From an uncultured Collinsella sp. (GTDB taxonomy: Bacteria > Actinomycetota > Coriobacteriia > Coriobacteriales > Coriobacteriaceae), in the NCBI GenBank assembly GCA_900754525.1, contig CAAEDE010000023.1, positions 1-42,019 on the forward strand: a stretch of 42,019 nucleotides of DNA. The letters run 5' to 3'. Below, piece after piece: positions 1 to 8,515 of this stretch. Positions within the stretch are counted from its first letter, which is position 1; each line of letters begins with the position of its first letter. The position numbers and the translations under genes are program-made. The notes beneath the pieces are model-generated. The model was not told where the DNA came from. It saw only the letters and a list, made by a program, of their open reading frames with translations, and searched no databases.

Positions 1-54
1 AGCGCTTCCCTGACACGGAAGAGGTCAGAAGTTCAAATCTTCTAACGCCCACCA
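1..54 (+). tRNA. tRNA-Val (GAC), 3' part only
   Basis: The window opens inside a tRNA. The anticodon stem CTTCC/GGAAG (5-9 and 17-21) encloses the loop CTGACAC with anticodon GAC at 12-14. It is followed by a T arm AGAAG-TTCAAAT-CTTCT, the 3' acceptor strand AACGCCC, discriminator A and an encoded CCA at 52-54. Anticodon GAC reads valine codons GUC/GUU. The 5' half lies outside the window, so the acceptor pairing cannot be checked. Confidence 0.87.
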
Positions 55-348
55 AATGTTCGCAGCTCAGAGGCTATGTCCTCTGGGCTGTTTTGTTTTA
101 TGTCGCCAAATCCGCTGGCAGCTCCAACCGCCCAAGCAACCACCCTGCCCATACACAAAACCGCGTCAGCGACCCAGGTGCCTATCCCGGCTGACTCCGC
201 AGTCAATCAAAACCACCCCAATAGCCACCGAGGCCGAGGCCAACGCGTCTCGAACCCATCCGAGCCGCAGCTTCTCAGCAAAACGCCGCGATGTCTGCGC
301 CCTGCGGTATCCTTGAGCCACTTGCACCTGCAGAACCAAGGAGCCGCC

Positions 349-1035
349 ATGCGCACCGAGCTCGATGTCCCCTTTTCGCACAAAGAAGAAGCCAAGGCAC
401 TGGGTGCCAAATGGGACCGGACCAAGAAGGTCTGGTATGTACCCAGCGGCGTCAACCCCGAGCCCTTTGCCGAGTGGCTGCCCGGTGTTGACCGATCCGA
501 CCCCTCGGCGCCGTATATATATCTAGTACTGGGCAAGCGCGAATGCTGGAAGTGTCACAAAGAGACCTCGGTCGCGGCCTTCGGCATTCCCTATCGAACC
601 GATAGCAACGAGAGCATCGCCATCGCGCACGCGCCCAACGAAGCCGGGCACATTGCCATCGACACGGCCAGAGCCAACGCACTCGCCATCGTGCCCGCTC
701 TTGGCTGCGTGCCGGGCGAGATCCGCGACTACCTTCATAAGCGCTGCGGCTACAAGCCCGTAGGAGCGCGAGCTTCCAAAGCCCCGTCGCTCGGCAACAC
801 GTGCACCAGTTGCGACGCGCTGCAAGGCAGCCGCTATCTGTTCGAGGAGCCCTCGTCCCCGTTTGTCCTCACTGCCATCAACAAGCTGCCGGCACTGGAG
901 TTTATACGCGTCGAAGTTGCCGGCGTCTTTGGCGTCCCGGCCACGCGTACCAATTTTGACCAGGCGCTCTTTACCTGGGCACGCGACCATCACGCCGAGT
1001 TCCACAAGCAGCTCGGTGAGGGGGTTTATTTGTAG
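349..1035 (+). CDS. DUF5710 domain-containing protein
   Basis: A 228-residue protein. The start at 349 is chosen because AAGGAG lies just upstream (around 339-344) and the homologous part begins exactly there; the open frame further upstream reads as non-coding. Residues 3-35 (DVPFSHKEEAKALGAKWD, then KKVWYVP) match the DUF5710 module, a short domain often attached to DNA-handling or mobile-element proteins, where it is thought to bind DNA or a partner. Two CxxC pairs, one near residue 65 (CWKC) and one near residue 168 (CTSC), could bind zinc. The rest is not recognised. It lies first in a block of accessory genes after tRNA-Val. Its biochemical role is unknown. Confidence 0.72.
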   Translation: MRTELDVPFSHKEEAKALGAKWDRTKKVWYVPSGVNPEPFAEWLPGVDRSDPSAPYIYLVLGKRECWKCHKETSVAAFGIPYRTDSNESIAIAHAPNEAGHIAIDTARANALAIVPALGCVPGEIRDYLHKRCGYKPVGARASKAPSLGNTCTSCDALQGSRYLFEEPSSPFVLTAINKLPALEFIRVEVAGVFGVPATRTNFDQALFTWARDHHAEFHKQLGEGVYL

Positions 1036-1073
1036 GGACGGAGATGCCTTCACAGCCAGCTCCTCCGCATCAC

Positions 1074-1358
1074 CTATCCCTCGTCGCCGGCGTCATACGC
1101 GATATCGAGGCCACAAACAGGGCATTTCTCCGGATACACCGGCATATGAACGCCTGTCTGTTTTCTCACTTCGTCGCTGAGTCTGTCACGCGCATCAATG
1201 AACCGAATGTCGAGACGCGGTATTTGCGAGCCGCAGCAAGGGCAGGTGACGACAAACGACCCGCAATCAACCTCTACGCTCGGAAACATATTGTTGTCTA
1301 TAAGGGCACACGGCAGTTTTCCGTACTTCCCCATCGCAATATCGCCTCGCCAGCTCAT
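1074..1358 (-). CDS. small zinc-ribbon protein, unknown function
   Basis: A 94-residue protein. The ATG at 1358 is preceded by GAGGGGAG at good spacing on the minus strand, so it is preferred over the longer frame reaching 1430. Two CxxCG knuckles (CPCCG mid-protein and CPVCG near the C-terminus) predict one zinc ribbon. No membrane segment or signal peptide is visible. It converges with the DUF5710 gene, whose stop is only about 40 bp away. The family is not recognised; the two knuckles are the only functional clue. It could be a nucleic-acid-binding accessory protein, but that is a guess. Confidence 0.6.
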   Translation of the reverse strand: MSWRGDIAMGKYGKLPCALIDNNMFPSVEVDCGSFVVTCPCCGSQIPRLDIRFIDARDRLSDEVRKQTGVHMPVYPEKCPVCGLDIAYDAGDEG

Positions 1359-1480
1359 ACACGCTCCCCTCTCGCTATACAAAACAGGAAGAGCATGTAC
1401 CGGCAGGCGTGCGCGAGATTGCATCGCCACGCGATCCGATCAAACAACACGATCGTCAAAGAATGCCAAAGCCAAATACG

Positions 1481-2563
1481 CTAATACGGCAGAAGCCCCG
1501 CCTTTTCACGCTTCTTTTCCGAGCGATCGAACTCAATGCGATGGGCCTCAAGAAACACCGTATTGGGTCGCCACTGACGCTCATTCGGCTGCCTTAGCGT
1601 CGCACCCGCAAAGGAAACGTAGTCGGTCTTATCCAGCAGGTACGATCCGCACAGCCGATATTCGCCGCAAACAGGCTCAAACGAAATCAGGTGAGCATCA
1701 AATAGGGAATGAAGATCGCGCCGAAGCAGAATGCCGTTGCTGGCAACCTGCGATTTGGGTCCCGAGTAATTCTCGATATGTGCAGCCTCCAGAGCTTCGC
1801 TGACGCCGCAGTCCGACACCGCGCAACGGCCATCATAGGCGGCAACGAGCTGCTTGCGGAACCATTGCTGCCCCAATCGCTCGCGCCTTAACGCATAGCG
1901 GACCTTTTTGTCGTCGGTCGTACCCTGTCCGGCAAACTCAATATCGACGGGCATGTGCTTCAGATAACTCATGTCGGGCGCAAAACGAGGGTCCGGTCCG
2001 CCTTTATGAACAGGACCGTGCAGAACAAACCATCCGTTTTCGGGCTCGAACCGTTCAACAAATGCAAGGCCGAGCACCTTGTAGCCCACCTCGGTTGCAA
2101 ATATGACTCCGACTGGAACGCCACATTCCATGCAGTTGAGCATTTTACGGTTGTAATTCTGGTCTCGAAAACCAACGGTACCCGGCGCTTGAACCGAGTA
2201 CTTAATGACCCACGTACCATCGTCCAAATAGAGCGGAGGCACATCGGTGTAGAAGCTCTTTTTAGAGTTATGGACCGAAAGCGCAAAGATCTTATTGGGA
2301 TCTTGCTTCACCCGATCCTGGCCCGGCCAGAAGATCCCTGAATCCCGCGTTACAGGAAAGAAGTCCGAGCCAATTCTCAAACGGTACTGATACTGAGGGC
2401 TATCTTCCTTGGTGTGGTGCGGAAGGCTGGTCCAAACGCCGCCGCGCTGCTCCTCACCCAGAAACCACTCCCATGCCTCAACGTATTCGGAAGGCACGAG
2501 ACTGCAGGCGCGGTCATAGCTTGGTCCATCCATCAACGGAACAGCAAGGTCAATGTCGTTCAT
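1481..2563 (-). CDS. HNH endonuclease with possible SRA-like N-terminal domain
   Basis: A 360-residue protein. The ATG at 2563 has AGGTG about 9 nt upstream; an in-frame GTG at 2572 has no ribosome binding site. The C-terminal 120 residues form an HNH nuclease of the HNH_2 type: CAVSDC (C247, C252), EAAHI (H262), SNG (N276) and DLHSLFDAH (H285, H291). The middle (about residues 130-180: DQNYNRK, PVGVI, GYKVLGL) resembles the core of SRA/YDG base-flipping domains found in modification-dependent restriction enzymes such as the McrA-like group. That similarity is from memory and weak. If correct, this would be a one-gene defence nuclease cutting modified DNA. There is no methyltransferase next to it, which fits a modification-dependent rather than a classical type II enzyme. 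Confidence 0.75.
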   Translation of the reverse strand: MNDIDLAVPLMDGPSYDRACSLVPSEYVEAWEWFLGEEQRGGVWTSLPHHTKEDSPQYQYRLRIGSDFFPVTRDSGIFWPGQDRVKQDPNKIFALSVHNSKKSFYTDVPPLYLDDGTWVIKYSVQAPGTVGFRDQNYNRKMLNCMECGVPVGVIFATEVGYKVLGLAFVERFEPENGWFVLHGPVHKGGPDPRFAPDMSYLKHMPVDIEFAGQGTTDDKKVRYALRRERLGQQWFRKQLVAAYDGRCAVSDCGVSEALEAAHIENYSGPKSQVASNGILLRRDLHSLFDAHLISFEPVCGEYRLCGSYLLDKTDYVSFAGATLRQPNERQWRPNTVFLEAHRIEFDRSEKKREKAGLLPY

Positions 2564-2778
2564 CGCCAGCACCTACAACCATACGAACGCGAGTCATGCC
2601 CCTCAATAATATGGCCGAGAGTCAATTATTACGAGATCTCATTCCGCGATCGGCACATCGTTGATGCTCTCGGTTTGCCGCTGGCGCGCTTGTACCCCGC
2701 TACCCCACTCCCCTGTATACTGATGTAGCACGTGTTTCATCCGGGCTTGTTGGGCCGGGTCGTTCATGGGAGGTTCTT

Positions 2779-3270
2779 GTGGCTGTTTCGAATCCGCCTA
2801 AGGGAAGCGTTTCTTCTTCGTCCATCAAGCCGGTTACGCGCAAGGCCGTGCGTTGCCAGCGCGAGGTCGCTTGGCTTGTCACGCAGGCGGCGGGCAGGCT
2901 TGTGGCGACCACTCAGGACGTCAATGCGCCTACGCCGAGCTTTGTGTTAGCGGCGGCGCTGGATTTTGTGCGCCAATTGGAGCTTGCCACGCAGGATGCC
3001 AACGGCCACCTCGACTACCAGAACGTTATGGCGCCCGACCTGCAAACGTTCTGTCACATGGCCAAGTTGTCTGCCGCGCCCAATGCGCTTTCGGACGCAG
3101 GCTACATGTTTACGCTTTCGGGCGCGGACCTTATCCGCGACATCTATGCATACTGCAGCGAGCTCGCCGAGCGCCACGTCTTTGACGCGGCTGAAGTCAA
3201 ACCGGGATATATCATCAAGCTGGTTCTTAGGCTGTTCTTGATGGACGGGTTCGGGGCCATGCCGGCGTAA
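2779..3270 (+). CDS. hypothetical protein, 163 aa
   Basis: Starts with GTG at 2779, preceded by GGGAGG at about 2767-2772, an excellent ribosome binding site. The protein has a basic, Ser-rich N-terminus (residues 1-25) and then a mostly helical, soluble domain without cysteine clusters or membrane segments. I do not recognise the family. Its codon use looks like that of the chromosomal genes, and the frame is far better supported than the overlapping frames. It converges with the AlbA_2 gene, and lies divergently from the HNH nuclease with a 215-bp gap that may hold both promoters. It may be a conserved Collinsella-type hypothetical rather than a mobile gene. Confidence 0.6.
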   Translation: MAVSNPPKGSVSSSSIKPVTRKAVRCQREVAWLVTQAAGRLVATTQDVNAPTPSFVLAAALDFVRQLELATQDANGHLDYQNVMAPDLQTFCHMAKLSAAPNALSDAGYMFTLSGADLIRDIYAYCSELAERHVFDAAEVKPGYIIKLVLRLFLMDGFGAMPA

Positions 3271-3370
3271 GCCGAGTCTTTAGCATCACCGTCGATTGGG
3301 CAACAACCGCTTTACCTTAATGGACGCCAATCGAGGGTCGATTATTGGGTCGCCTCGTCCACTAACGCAT

Positions 3371-4837
3371 CTATCCCACGCGCTCCGACAGTCGATACTT
3401 GCGGTTGCGGCTCGTCGTCGGCGCCGTGGGCTCAAGCTCGCCTTGAGCAATGAGCGCGTTGACGCGCGACCTAACCTGGGAAATTGTGAGCCCTGTGCGC
3501 TCTGCCAGCTCGCGCGTCCCCAGCTCGCCGTAGTGTTTGAGTGCCGTCACAATTAAGCCCCCGCCATGATCGACCGGCTCGATCTTTGAACGGTAAAGTA
3601 CGACCTTGAACCGATCGAATCCCGGGCAAAACAGGGGCTCGGCCAGACCATGCGCGCGCATGGCATCGATCATCATCGGGATGCCCGAGCCATTGCCCTC
3701 AGCCGGCGAACCTGCGCCATCCGGCAGCGGGACAATCGGCATGAGCTTCACAAGCGTCGCGTTACGGCATCGGGAGCTGCCGTCAAACAAATTCTCGCGA
3801 GTCTTTCCCCCGTAAAGGCCGCCAGGATTCGTCACCTCGACACGATCGTCAAAGACATCGACGGCAATCGATTGTCCACAGAACCGATCCCCGTATTCTC
3901 GATGGATTACGGCGTTGGCGATTGCCTCGCGCAGAACCTCCTCGGGAATCTCAAGCGAGTCGACACGCGAGACGCCTTGGACGGTCGAGGTTCGCCGCAA
4001 ATTCTTGGCGACGGCTGCGACGGCATCCGAGATCATCTCGCCCAACGTTCCCTCACAGATTGTGCGGTCCATGAACCTCAGCGACCCCGCCATGCCCTTC
4101 TGAGTTCCCGCATGGACAGCCACGTCAATGAAGAGCTTGGGATAGAACTGCTGAGGGTAGGTGCCCACAACTAGGAGTCCAGCCTTGGTGACATTGCCCT
4201 GGGAATCAAGGATATTTAGGCGCTCCAGCTTCGTTTGTTTGTCCGGCGCGCCGCGCATTGCCCGGGGCGTCAACGAGAAAGCCCGATCTATCGTACGGTC
4301 GACCAGCGTCTCATCGAGATCGTCCGCGCCCGCACCCGCCACCTCGTCGCGATCGCTCGGAGTCGCTCGACCGTATGACGCCAATGCGAGCACCTCGGTC
4401 GATGAAAGCGGCACATCTTTGTCATCGATGCGCTTGTAGCTGCCGCCCTGGGCGCCCCGCTCTATGACATAGCAGGGCTTGCTCGACGGATCGAGCTCCT
4501 CAATCGTAATGACGAGAACGATGACGCCCTGAAGCTCCACTCGCTCGATCGTGTATTTGGGCGGATTGGCCAGCTTTCCTCGACCGCCCGCATCACCCAT
4601 GCCTGACACAAATTGGTTGAGCACTTTCTCGGTCTCGAAGTTCTCAACCGGGACAAAACCTGCGCGCTCACTCACTCCGAGCACGATGATTCCGCCGGCA
4701 GTGTTCGCGAATGCGCTCACCGTTTCCCACACGTCGCGGGAAAGCGTCGTGGCGCTCTCCTTCACTTCGACGTTAAGATCATCCGAGCCCATACGCCTTA
4801 AAGACTCAAGCAGACCGGTCAGCTCGTTTTCGTTCAT
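3371..4837 (-). CDS. AlbA_2 (Schlafen AAA_4-like) transcriptional regulator / RecG-like ATP-binding protein
   Basis: A 488-residue protein. The ATG at 4837 sits 7 nt after AAAGGA; a GTG two codons upstream lies too close to that site. Residues 20-140 form the AlbA_2 divergent putative DNA-binding domain (NVEVKES, FANTAGGIIVLGVSE). Residues about 290-410 resemble the HATPase_c_4 part common in this family (LREAIANAVIHREYG, VEVTNPGG). The last 60 residues are a winged helix (YGELGTRELAERTGLTISQ). Family members act as DNA-binding regulators, often accessory to defence or mobile loci. The leader upstream holds a striking array of TATCTCTC half-sites, suggesting autoregulation by this protein. 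Not seen: any partner nuclease or transporter in its operon. Confidence 0.82.
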   Translation of the reverse strand: MNENELTGLLESLRRMGSDDLNVEVKESATTLSRDVWETVSAFANTAGGIIVLGVSERAGFVPVENFETEKVLNQFVSGMGDAGGRGKLANPPKYTIERVELQGVIVLVITIEELDPSSKPCYVIERGAQGGSYKRIDDKDVPLSSTEVLALASYGRATPSDRDEVAGAGADDLDETLVDRTIDRAFSLTPRAMRGAPDKQTKLERLNILDSQGNVTKAGLLVVGTYPQQFYPKLFIDVAVHAGTQKGMAGSLRFMDRTICEGTLGEMISDAVAAVAKNLRRTSTVQGVSRVDSLEIPEEVLREAIANAVIHREYGDRFCGQSIAVDVFDDRVEVTNPGGLYGGKTRENLFDGSSRCRNATLVKLMPIVPLPDGAGSPAEGNGSGIPMMIDAMRAHGLAEPLFCPGFDRFKVVLYRSKIEPVDHGGGLIVTALKHYGELGTRELAERTGLTISQVRSRVNALIAQGELEPTAPTTSRNRKYRLSERVG

Positions 4838-4892
4838 CTGCACGTCCTTTCGCTCGGTCCTGCGGAGAATGCCGCGGATAGATTTCCCTCGT

Positions 4893-4968
4893 CTCTCAGT
4901 TATCTCTCGTAATTATCTCTCATTTATCTCTCTATCTCTCGGCTTAGAGATAAGAGATAGATAGAGAT
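4893..4968. promoter_or_regulatory. TATCTCTC half-site array, cluster 1 (likely operator)
   Basis: TATCTCTC occurs at 4901, 4914, 4925 and 4933. The same word inverted (AGAGATA) follows at 4946 and 4953, and AGAGAT at 4963. The inner pair TATCTCT-cggctt-AGAGATA (4933-4952) is a perfect inverted repeat. The array lies 56 bp before the AlbA_2 regulator start. It is inferred to be the binding region of that regulator. Confidence 0.6.
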
Positions 4969-5065
4969 GGAATGTCTACCATTTGCTTCATTTATACATA
5001 TTTTTGCTGGTAGAACAATCGGTATTGAGACAATACCATGATTGCCTGTCTCTTTGCTGCTCAGT

Positions 5066-5134
5066 TATCTCTCATATTTTTCTCTCATCTTCCTGTCATC
5101 TCTCATATTAGAGACGAATGAGAGACGAGAGATA
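5066..5134. promoter_or_regulatory. TATCTCTC half-site array, cluster 2
   Basis: A second group of the same word: TATCTCTC at 5066, TTCTCTC at 5080, CATCTCTC at 5097, then inverted GAGAC at 5111, GAGAGAC at 5120 and GAGAGATA at 5127. It mirrors cluster 1 across about 100 bp of AT-rich DNA (4971-5065) that probably holds promoters. The whole 4838-5338 gap contains no convincing gene; apart from the arrays it holds one copy of the TTTTCCACGCTCRT repeat. Confidence 0.5.
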
Positions 5135-5181
5135 CGCGAGTGATGGACGAGCGAGGATTTTCGGACGGTCGGATATCGAGA

Positions 5182-5203
5182 GTGTCCAATTTTCCACGCT
5201 CGT
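5182..5203 (+). repeat. dispersed repeat TTTTCCACGCTCRT, copy 1
   Basis: The stretch GTGTCCAA-TTTTCCACGCTCGT matches, in reverse orientation, 16083-16104, and its core recurs twice more at 16112-16179. It lies in the leader between the AlbA_2 regulator and the M16C peptidase. Function unknown. Confidence 0.5.
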
Positions 5204-5338
5204 GCGGCGAGCACGCGGGACCTATGCCCAATCCGGCTGCATCGTCGTCAGTTCGCCGCAGAGCCGCGGCCCCATATGGGTATACTCTCGAGGATTCAAC
5301 TCGATTCGCCCCCGCTGGGGCGTCAAAGGAGACTGCAT

Positions 5339-8300
5339 ATGCCTACCACCTCAACCGACCCGCGCGCCGCTGCCGCCGCGCTGCTGGTGCCCGGCACCAC
5401 CTGCCACGGCTTTACCGTCGAGCGCTGCGAGACCGTGCCCGAGCTCGACTCTGACGCTTACGTGCTGCGCCACACTGCCTCGGGTGCTCGCCTGCTGTAC
5501 CTGGCGTGCGACGACGAAAACAAGGCCTTTGCCATTGGCTTTAAGACGCCGCCGGCCGATTCCACCGGCGTGTTCCATATTCTTGAGCACTCGGTGCTGT
5601 GCGGATCGGCTAAGTTCCCCGTCAAGGAGCCGTTTGTCGACCTGATCAAGAGCTCCATGCAGACGTTTCTCAACGCCATGACCTACCCAGACAAGACCAT
5701 CTACCCCGTTGCCACCACCAACGAGCAGGATCTGTACAACCTGATGGACGTGTACCTGGACGCGGTGTTCAACCCGGCCATCTATACCAAGCCGACCATT
5801 TTTGAGCAGGAGGGCTGGCACTACGAGCTGGACCTGCCGCAGGGCGCCGAAGGCGAGGGCGACGGCAGCGCCGCCAGACTGCGCGAGGGCACGCTGCGCT
5901 ATAACGGCGTGGTGTTCAACGAGATGAAGGGTGCGCTGTCCGACCCCATGAGTGTGCTGGACGACGCCGTCAACGCCGCACTCTATCCCGACACCGCCTA
6001 TGCGCACGAGAGCGGCGGCGACCCGCGCGCAATTCCCGCGCTCACCTACGAGCAGTTCCTGGACACGCACGCGCGCCACTACAATCCTTCCAACTCCTAC
6101 ATCACGCTCTACGGCGACCTGGACGTGGACCGCGCGCTGGCCTTTTTGGACGGGCGCTATCTGTCGCAGCCGAGTGCCGCAAGCCGGCACATGGACGCAG
6201 CCGTCGCCGCCGGCGAGGACCCGTCCACGCTGGCGCCCAATCCGCTGGGCGTGCAGGAGCCTGTGACCTGCGAGTATAAGCGCGTTGAGATGGCCACTAC
6301 GCCCGAGAACGCCCTGGTGGGCCTGGGCCTGGTGCTGGGCAGCGCACTCGACCGTAAGCGCACGATCGCGGCGGACATCCTGTTCGAGGCACTGCTGGGT
6401 TCCAACGAGGCGCCGGTTAAGAAGGCCATTCTGGCCGCCGGCCTGGGCGGCAACGTGGTGAGCTACACCGCGGCCGAAAGCCTGCAGCCCTACGAGCTCA
6501 TCATGCTGCAAAACGCGCAGCCCGGCGTGGCGCGCGAGCTGCGCCGCGTGTTCCAGGATGCCTGCCGCGACCTGTGCGAGCACGGCGTTCCGCGCGAGCG
6601 CCTGGAAGCCATCATCAGCAGCAACGATTACGACCTGCGCCAGCGCGACTACGGTATCGCCGACGGCGTGGCCATTGCGTGCGACGCGCTGAGCACCTGG
6701 CTCTACGATGACGACGCCGCGACGCTGGCACTCAAGTACGGCCCGGTGTACGAGGAGCTGCGTGGCGAGCTGGATGGCAACTACTTTGAGGACCTGCTGC
6801 GCGAGCTGGTGCTGGAAAACGACCATATGGCACTGGTCGAACTGGTGCCGGTGGATGCCGCCGAGGGTTCGGAGGGTGCCGAAGCCGCCGAGCTGGCAGC
6901 CAAGCGCGACGCCATGACCGATGCCGAGCTGGCCGATGTGGTCGAGCGCACGGCCGCGCTGCGTGCCGCGCAGGAGGCCGAGGACACACCCGAGGCCAAG
7001 GCCACGCTGCCGCGCCTGCGCGTGTCCGACATTGGCGAGGCACGCCCCGAGCCGCCACTCGTTGTGGACACGACCGTGCCCATCCCCTGCCTGCGCCACG
7101 GTATCCCCACCAACCGTCTGGCCTACGCCATGCAGTATTTCGACCTGAGCTGCGTCGCGTTTGAGGACCTGCCCTATGTGACGCTACTCTGCCGCCTGCT
7201 CAAACAGCTGCCCACGAGCGAGCACTCGGCCGAGGAGCTCGACAACTTACTCGCCGGCAAGCTGGGCTTTTTGAGCTTTACGACCGAGGTCATGACCCAA
7301 CCCGACGTGGACGGCGTGCACCCCTACCTACTGGTGAGCGCCGGCGCCCTGTCCGAGAAGATCGACGCGCTGGCGAGCCTGCCGCGCGAGGTGTGGTCGA
7401 GCACGCTGCTGGCGGATGCCGACGCCGACCGCGTGCGCGACGTGCTCACGCAGATTCGCATTGGGCTTGAGCAGGGCTTTATCAACAACGGACACTCGGC
7501 GGCGCTCGGCCGCGCGATGAGCTACAGCTCGCCTTCGGCCGTGGTGCGCGAGCAGCTCTCGGGCGTAGACTTCTACCTGTTCCTGCGCGATCTGCTCGAC
7601 CACTTTGACGAGCGCCTGGAGGGCCTGCGCACCAAGCTTGCCGAACTGGCAGGCCGCATCTTTGTGTCCGATGGCTGTCTGGCGAGCTTTACCGGCAGCG
7701 ATGAGGACTTTAACGCGTACTGGGCCGCCGCGGGCGACCTGGGGCTGGACGCTGGCGACGGCGCCGGTGCCGGCCGCGACGCGCTCGTGGTGCCGACGCC
7801 GTGCGACCGCCACGAGGCTTTTGTCATCCCCAGCGACATCTGCTTTGCGGCAAGCGCGTGCGACCCGCGTCGCTTGGGGCTCGACGTGACAGGCGCCTGG
7901 GCGGTTGCCGCCAACGCACTCTCCTACGACTACCTGTGGAACGAGATCCGCGTGAAGGGCGGCGCGTACGGCTGCGGATTCCGCGCGGCCGGCGAGCGTC
8001 AGGCGGCGTTCTACACCTACCGCGACCCGGCAATCGATCCCTCGATTGAGCGCGTGGCGCGCGCAGGCGAATGGCTCGGCAGCTTTGAGCCCGACGAGGC
8101 CGCCTTTGAGGGCTTTATCGTGAGCTGCGTGAGCGGCATGGATGCGCCGGTGAAGCCGTACGCGCTCACCAAGCGCCGCAACACGACCTATCTGGCTGGA
8201 CTCGATCCGCATGCACGCGAGGAGCGCCGCGCCCAGATGCTCGCCGCCACGCCCGGTGAGCTGCGCACTCTCGGCGCCGACGTGACGCGCATCGCAGCCG

Positions 8301-8383
8301 AGTCGCCCACCTGCGTCTTTGGCAGCCGCGAAGTCATCGCCAAGAGCAACGCCGGCTTTAACGTAGTCGACCTGCTGGGCTAA
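5339..8383 (+). CDS. M16C-family zinc metallopeptidase (presequence-protease-like)
   Basis: A 1014-residue protein. The ATG at 5339 follows AAAGGAG with 7-8 nt spacing; the upstream extension is not counted. The inverted zinc motif HxxEH is at residues 80-84 (HILEH), within VFHILEHSVLCGS, which is diagnostic for the M16C clan (human PreP, yeast Cym1, bacterial insulinase-family peptidases). The length, about 1000 residues in four homologous domains, also fits a full single-chain enzyme. There is no signal peptide, so it is cytoplasmic. It probably degrades oligopeptides of up to some tens of residues. It is monocistronic: its stop is followed by a strong hairpin at 8398-8442. Confidence 0.93.
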   Translation: MPTTSTDPRAAAAALLVPGTTCHGFTVERCETVPELDSDAYVLRHTASGARLLYLACDDENKAFAIGFKTPPADSTGVFHILEHSVLCGSAKFPVKEPFVDLIKSSMQTFLNAMTYPDKTIYPVATTNEQDLYNLMDVYLDAVFNPAIYTKPTIFEQEGWHYELDLPQGAEGEGDGSAARLREGTLRYNGVVFNEMKGALSDPMSVLDDAVNAALYPDTAYAHESGGDPRAIPALTYEQFLDTHARHYNPSNSYITLYGDLDVDRALAFLDGRYLSQPSAASRHMDAAVAAGEDPSTLAPNPLGVQEPVTCEYKRVEMATTPENALVGLGLVLGSALDRKRTIAADILFEALLGSNEAPVKKAILAAGLGGNVVSYTAAESLQPYELIMLQNAQPGVARELRRVFQDACRDLCEHGVPRERLEAIISSNDYDLRQRDYGIADGVAIACDALSTWLYDDDAATLALKYGPVYEELRGELDGNYFEDLLRELVLENDHMALVELVPVDAAEGSEGAEAAELAAKRDAMTDAELADVVERTAALRAAQEAEDTPEAKATLPRLRVSDIGEARPEPPLVVDTTVPIPCLRHGIPTNRLAYAMQYFDLSCVAFEDLPYVTLLCRLLKQLPTSEHSAEELDNLLAGKLGFLSFTTEVMTQPDVDGVHPYLLVSAGALSEKIDALASLPREVWSSTLLADADADRVRDVLTQIRIGLEQGFINNGHSAALGRAMSYSSPSAVVREQLSGVDFYLFLRDLLDHFDERLEGLRTKLAELAGRIFVSDGCLASFTGSDEDFNAYWAAAGDLGLDAGDGAGAGRDALVVPTPCDRHEAFVIPSDICFAASACDPRRLGLDVTGAWAVAANALSYDYLWNEIRVKGGAYGCGFRAAGERQAAFYTYRDPAIDPSIERVARAGEWLGSFEPDEAAFEGFIVSCVSGMDAPVKPYALTKRRNTTYLAGLDPHAREERRAQMLAATPGELRTLGADVTRIAAESPTCVFGSREVIAKSNAGFNVVDLLG

Positions 8384-8397
8384 GGCACGGCAAGCAA

Positions 8398-8442
8398 AAC
8401 TACCACGAAGGGCGCAGTTCACAGGCGCCCTTCGTGGTAGTT
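8398..8442 (+). terminator. hairpin after the M16C peptidase
   Basis: A perfect 18-bp inverted repeat (8398-8415 with 8425-8442) and a 9-nt loop, starting 15 bp after the stop codon. There is no T tract behind it, so termination efficiency is uncertain. Its arms (ACTACCACGAAGGGCGC) resemble the CCACCACAAAGG hairpins elsewhere in the window. Confidence 0.6.
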
Positions 8443-8486
8443 CGAACACTTGTTCTATACGCACACATGTTCTATAGTAGAGGTGC

Positions 8487-8515
8487 TTGCATCGAACTGA
8501 AATTGCAACTAGAAT
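8487..8515 (+). promoter_or_regulatory. candidate hicAB promoter
   Basis: TTGCAT (8487-8492), a 17-bp spacer, then TAGAAT (8510-8515), 24 bp before the hicA start. The -10 box overlaps the palindrome at 8504-8524. A second candidate is TTGTTC (8450-8455), 17 bp, TATAGT (8473-8478). Confidence 0.45.

Noticed and set aside
4893..5134. TATCTCTC words as a CRISPR or simple microsatellite
   Set aside because: The words are only 8 bp, irregularly spaced and present in both orientations; there are no spacers of constant size and no cas genes. An operator array fits better.
1..5338. An att-site duplication of the tRNA-Val 3' end
   Set aside because: No second copy of TTCAAATCTTCTAACGCCC was seen in the block, and no integrase; an island boundary cannot be shown.
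5351..7099. A 582-codon frame opposite the M16C peptidase
   Set aside because: Antisense of a clear gene; rich in Gln, His and Val, not protein-like.
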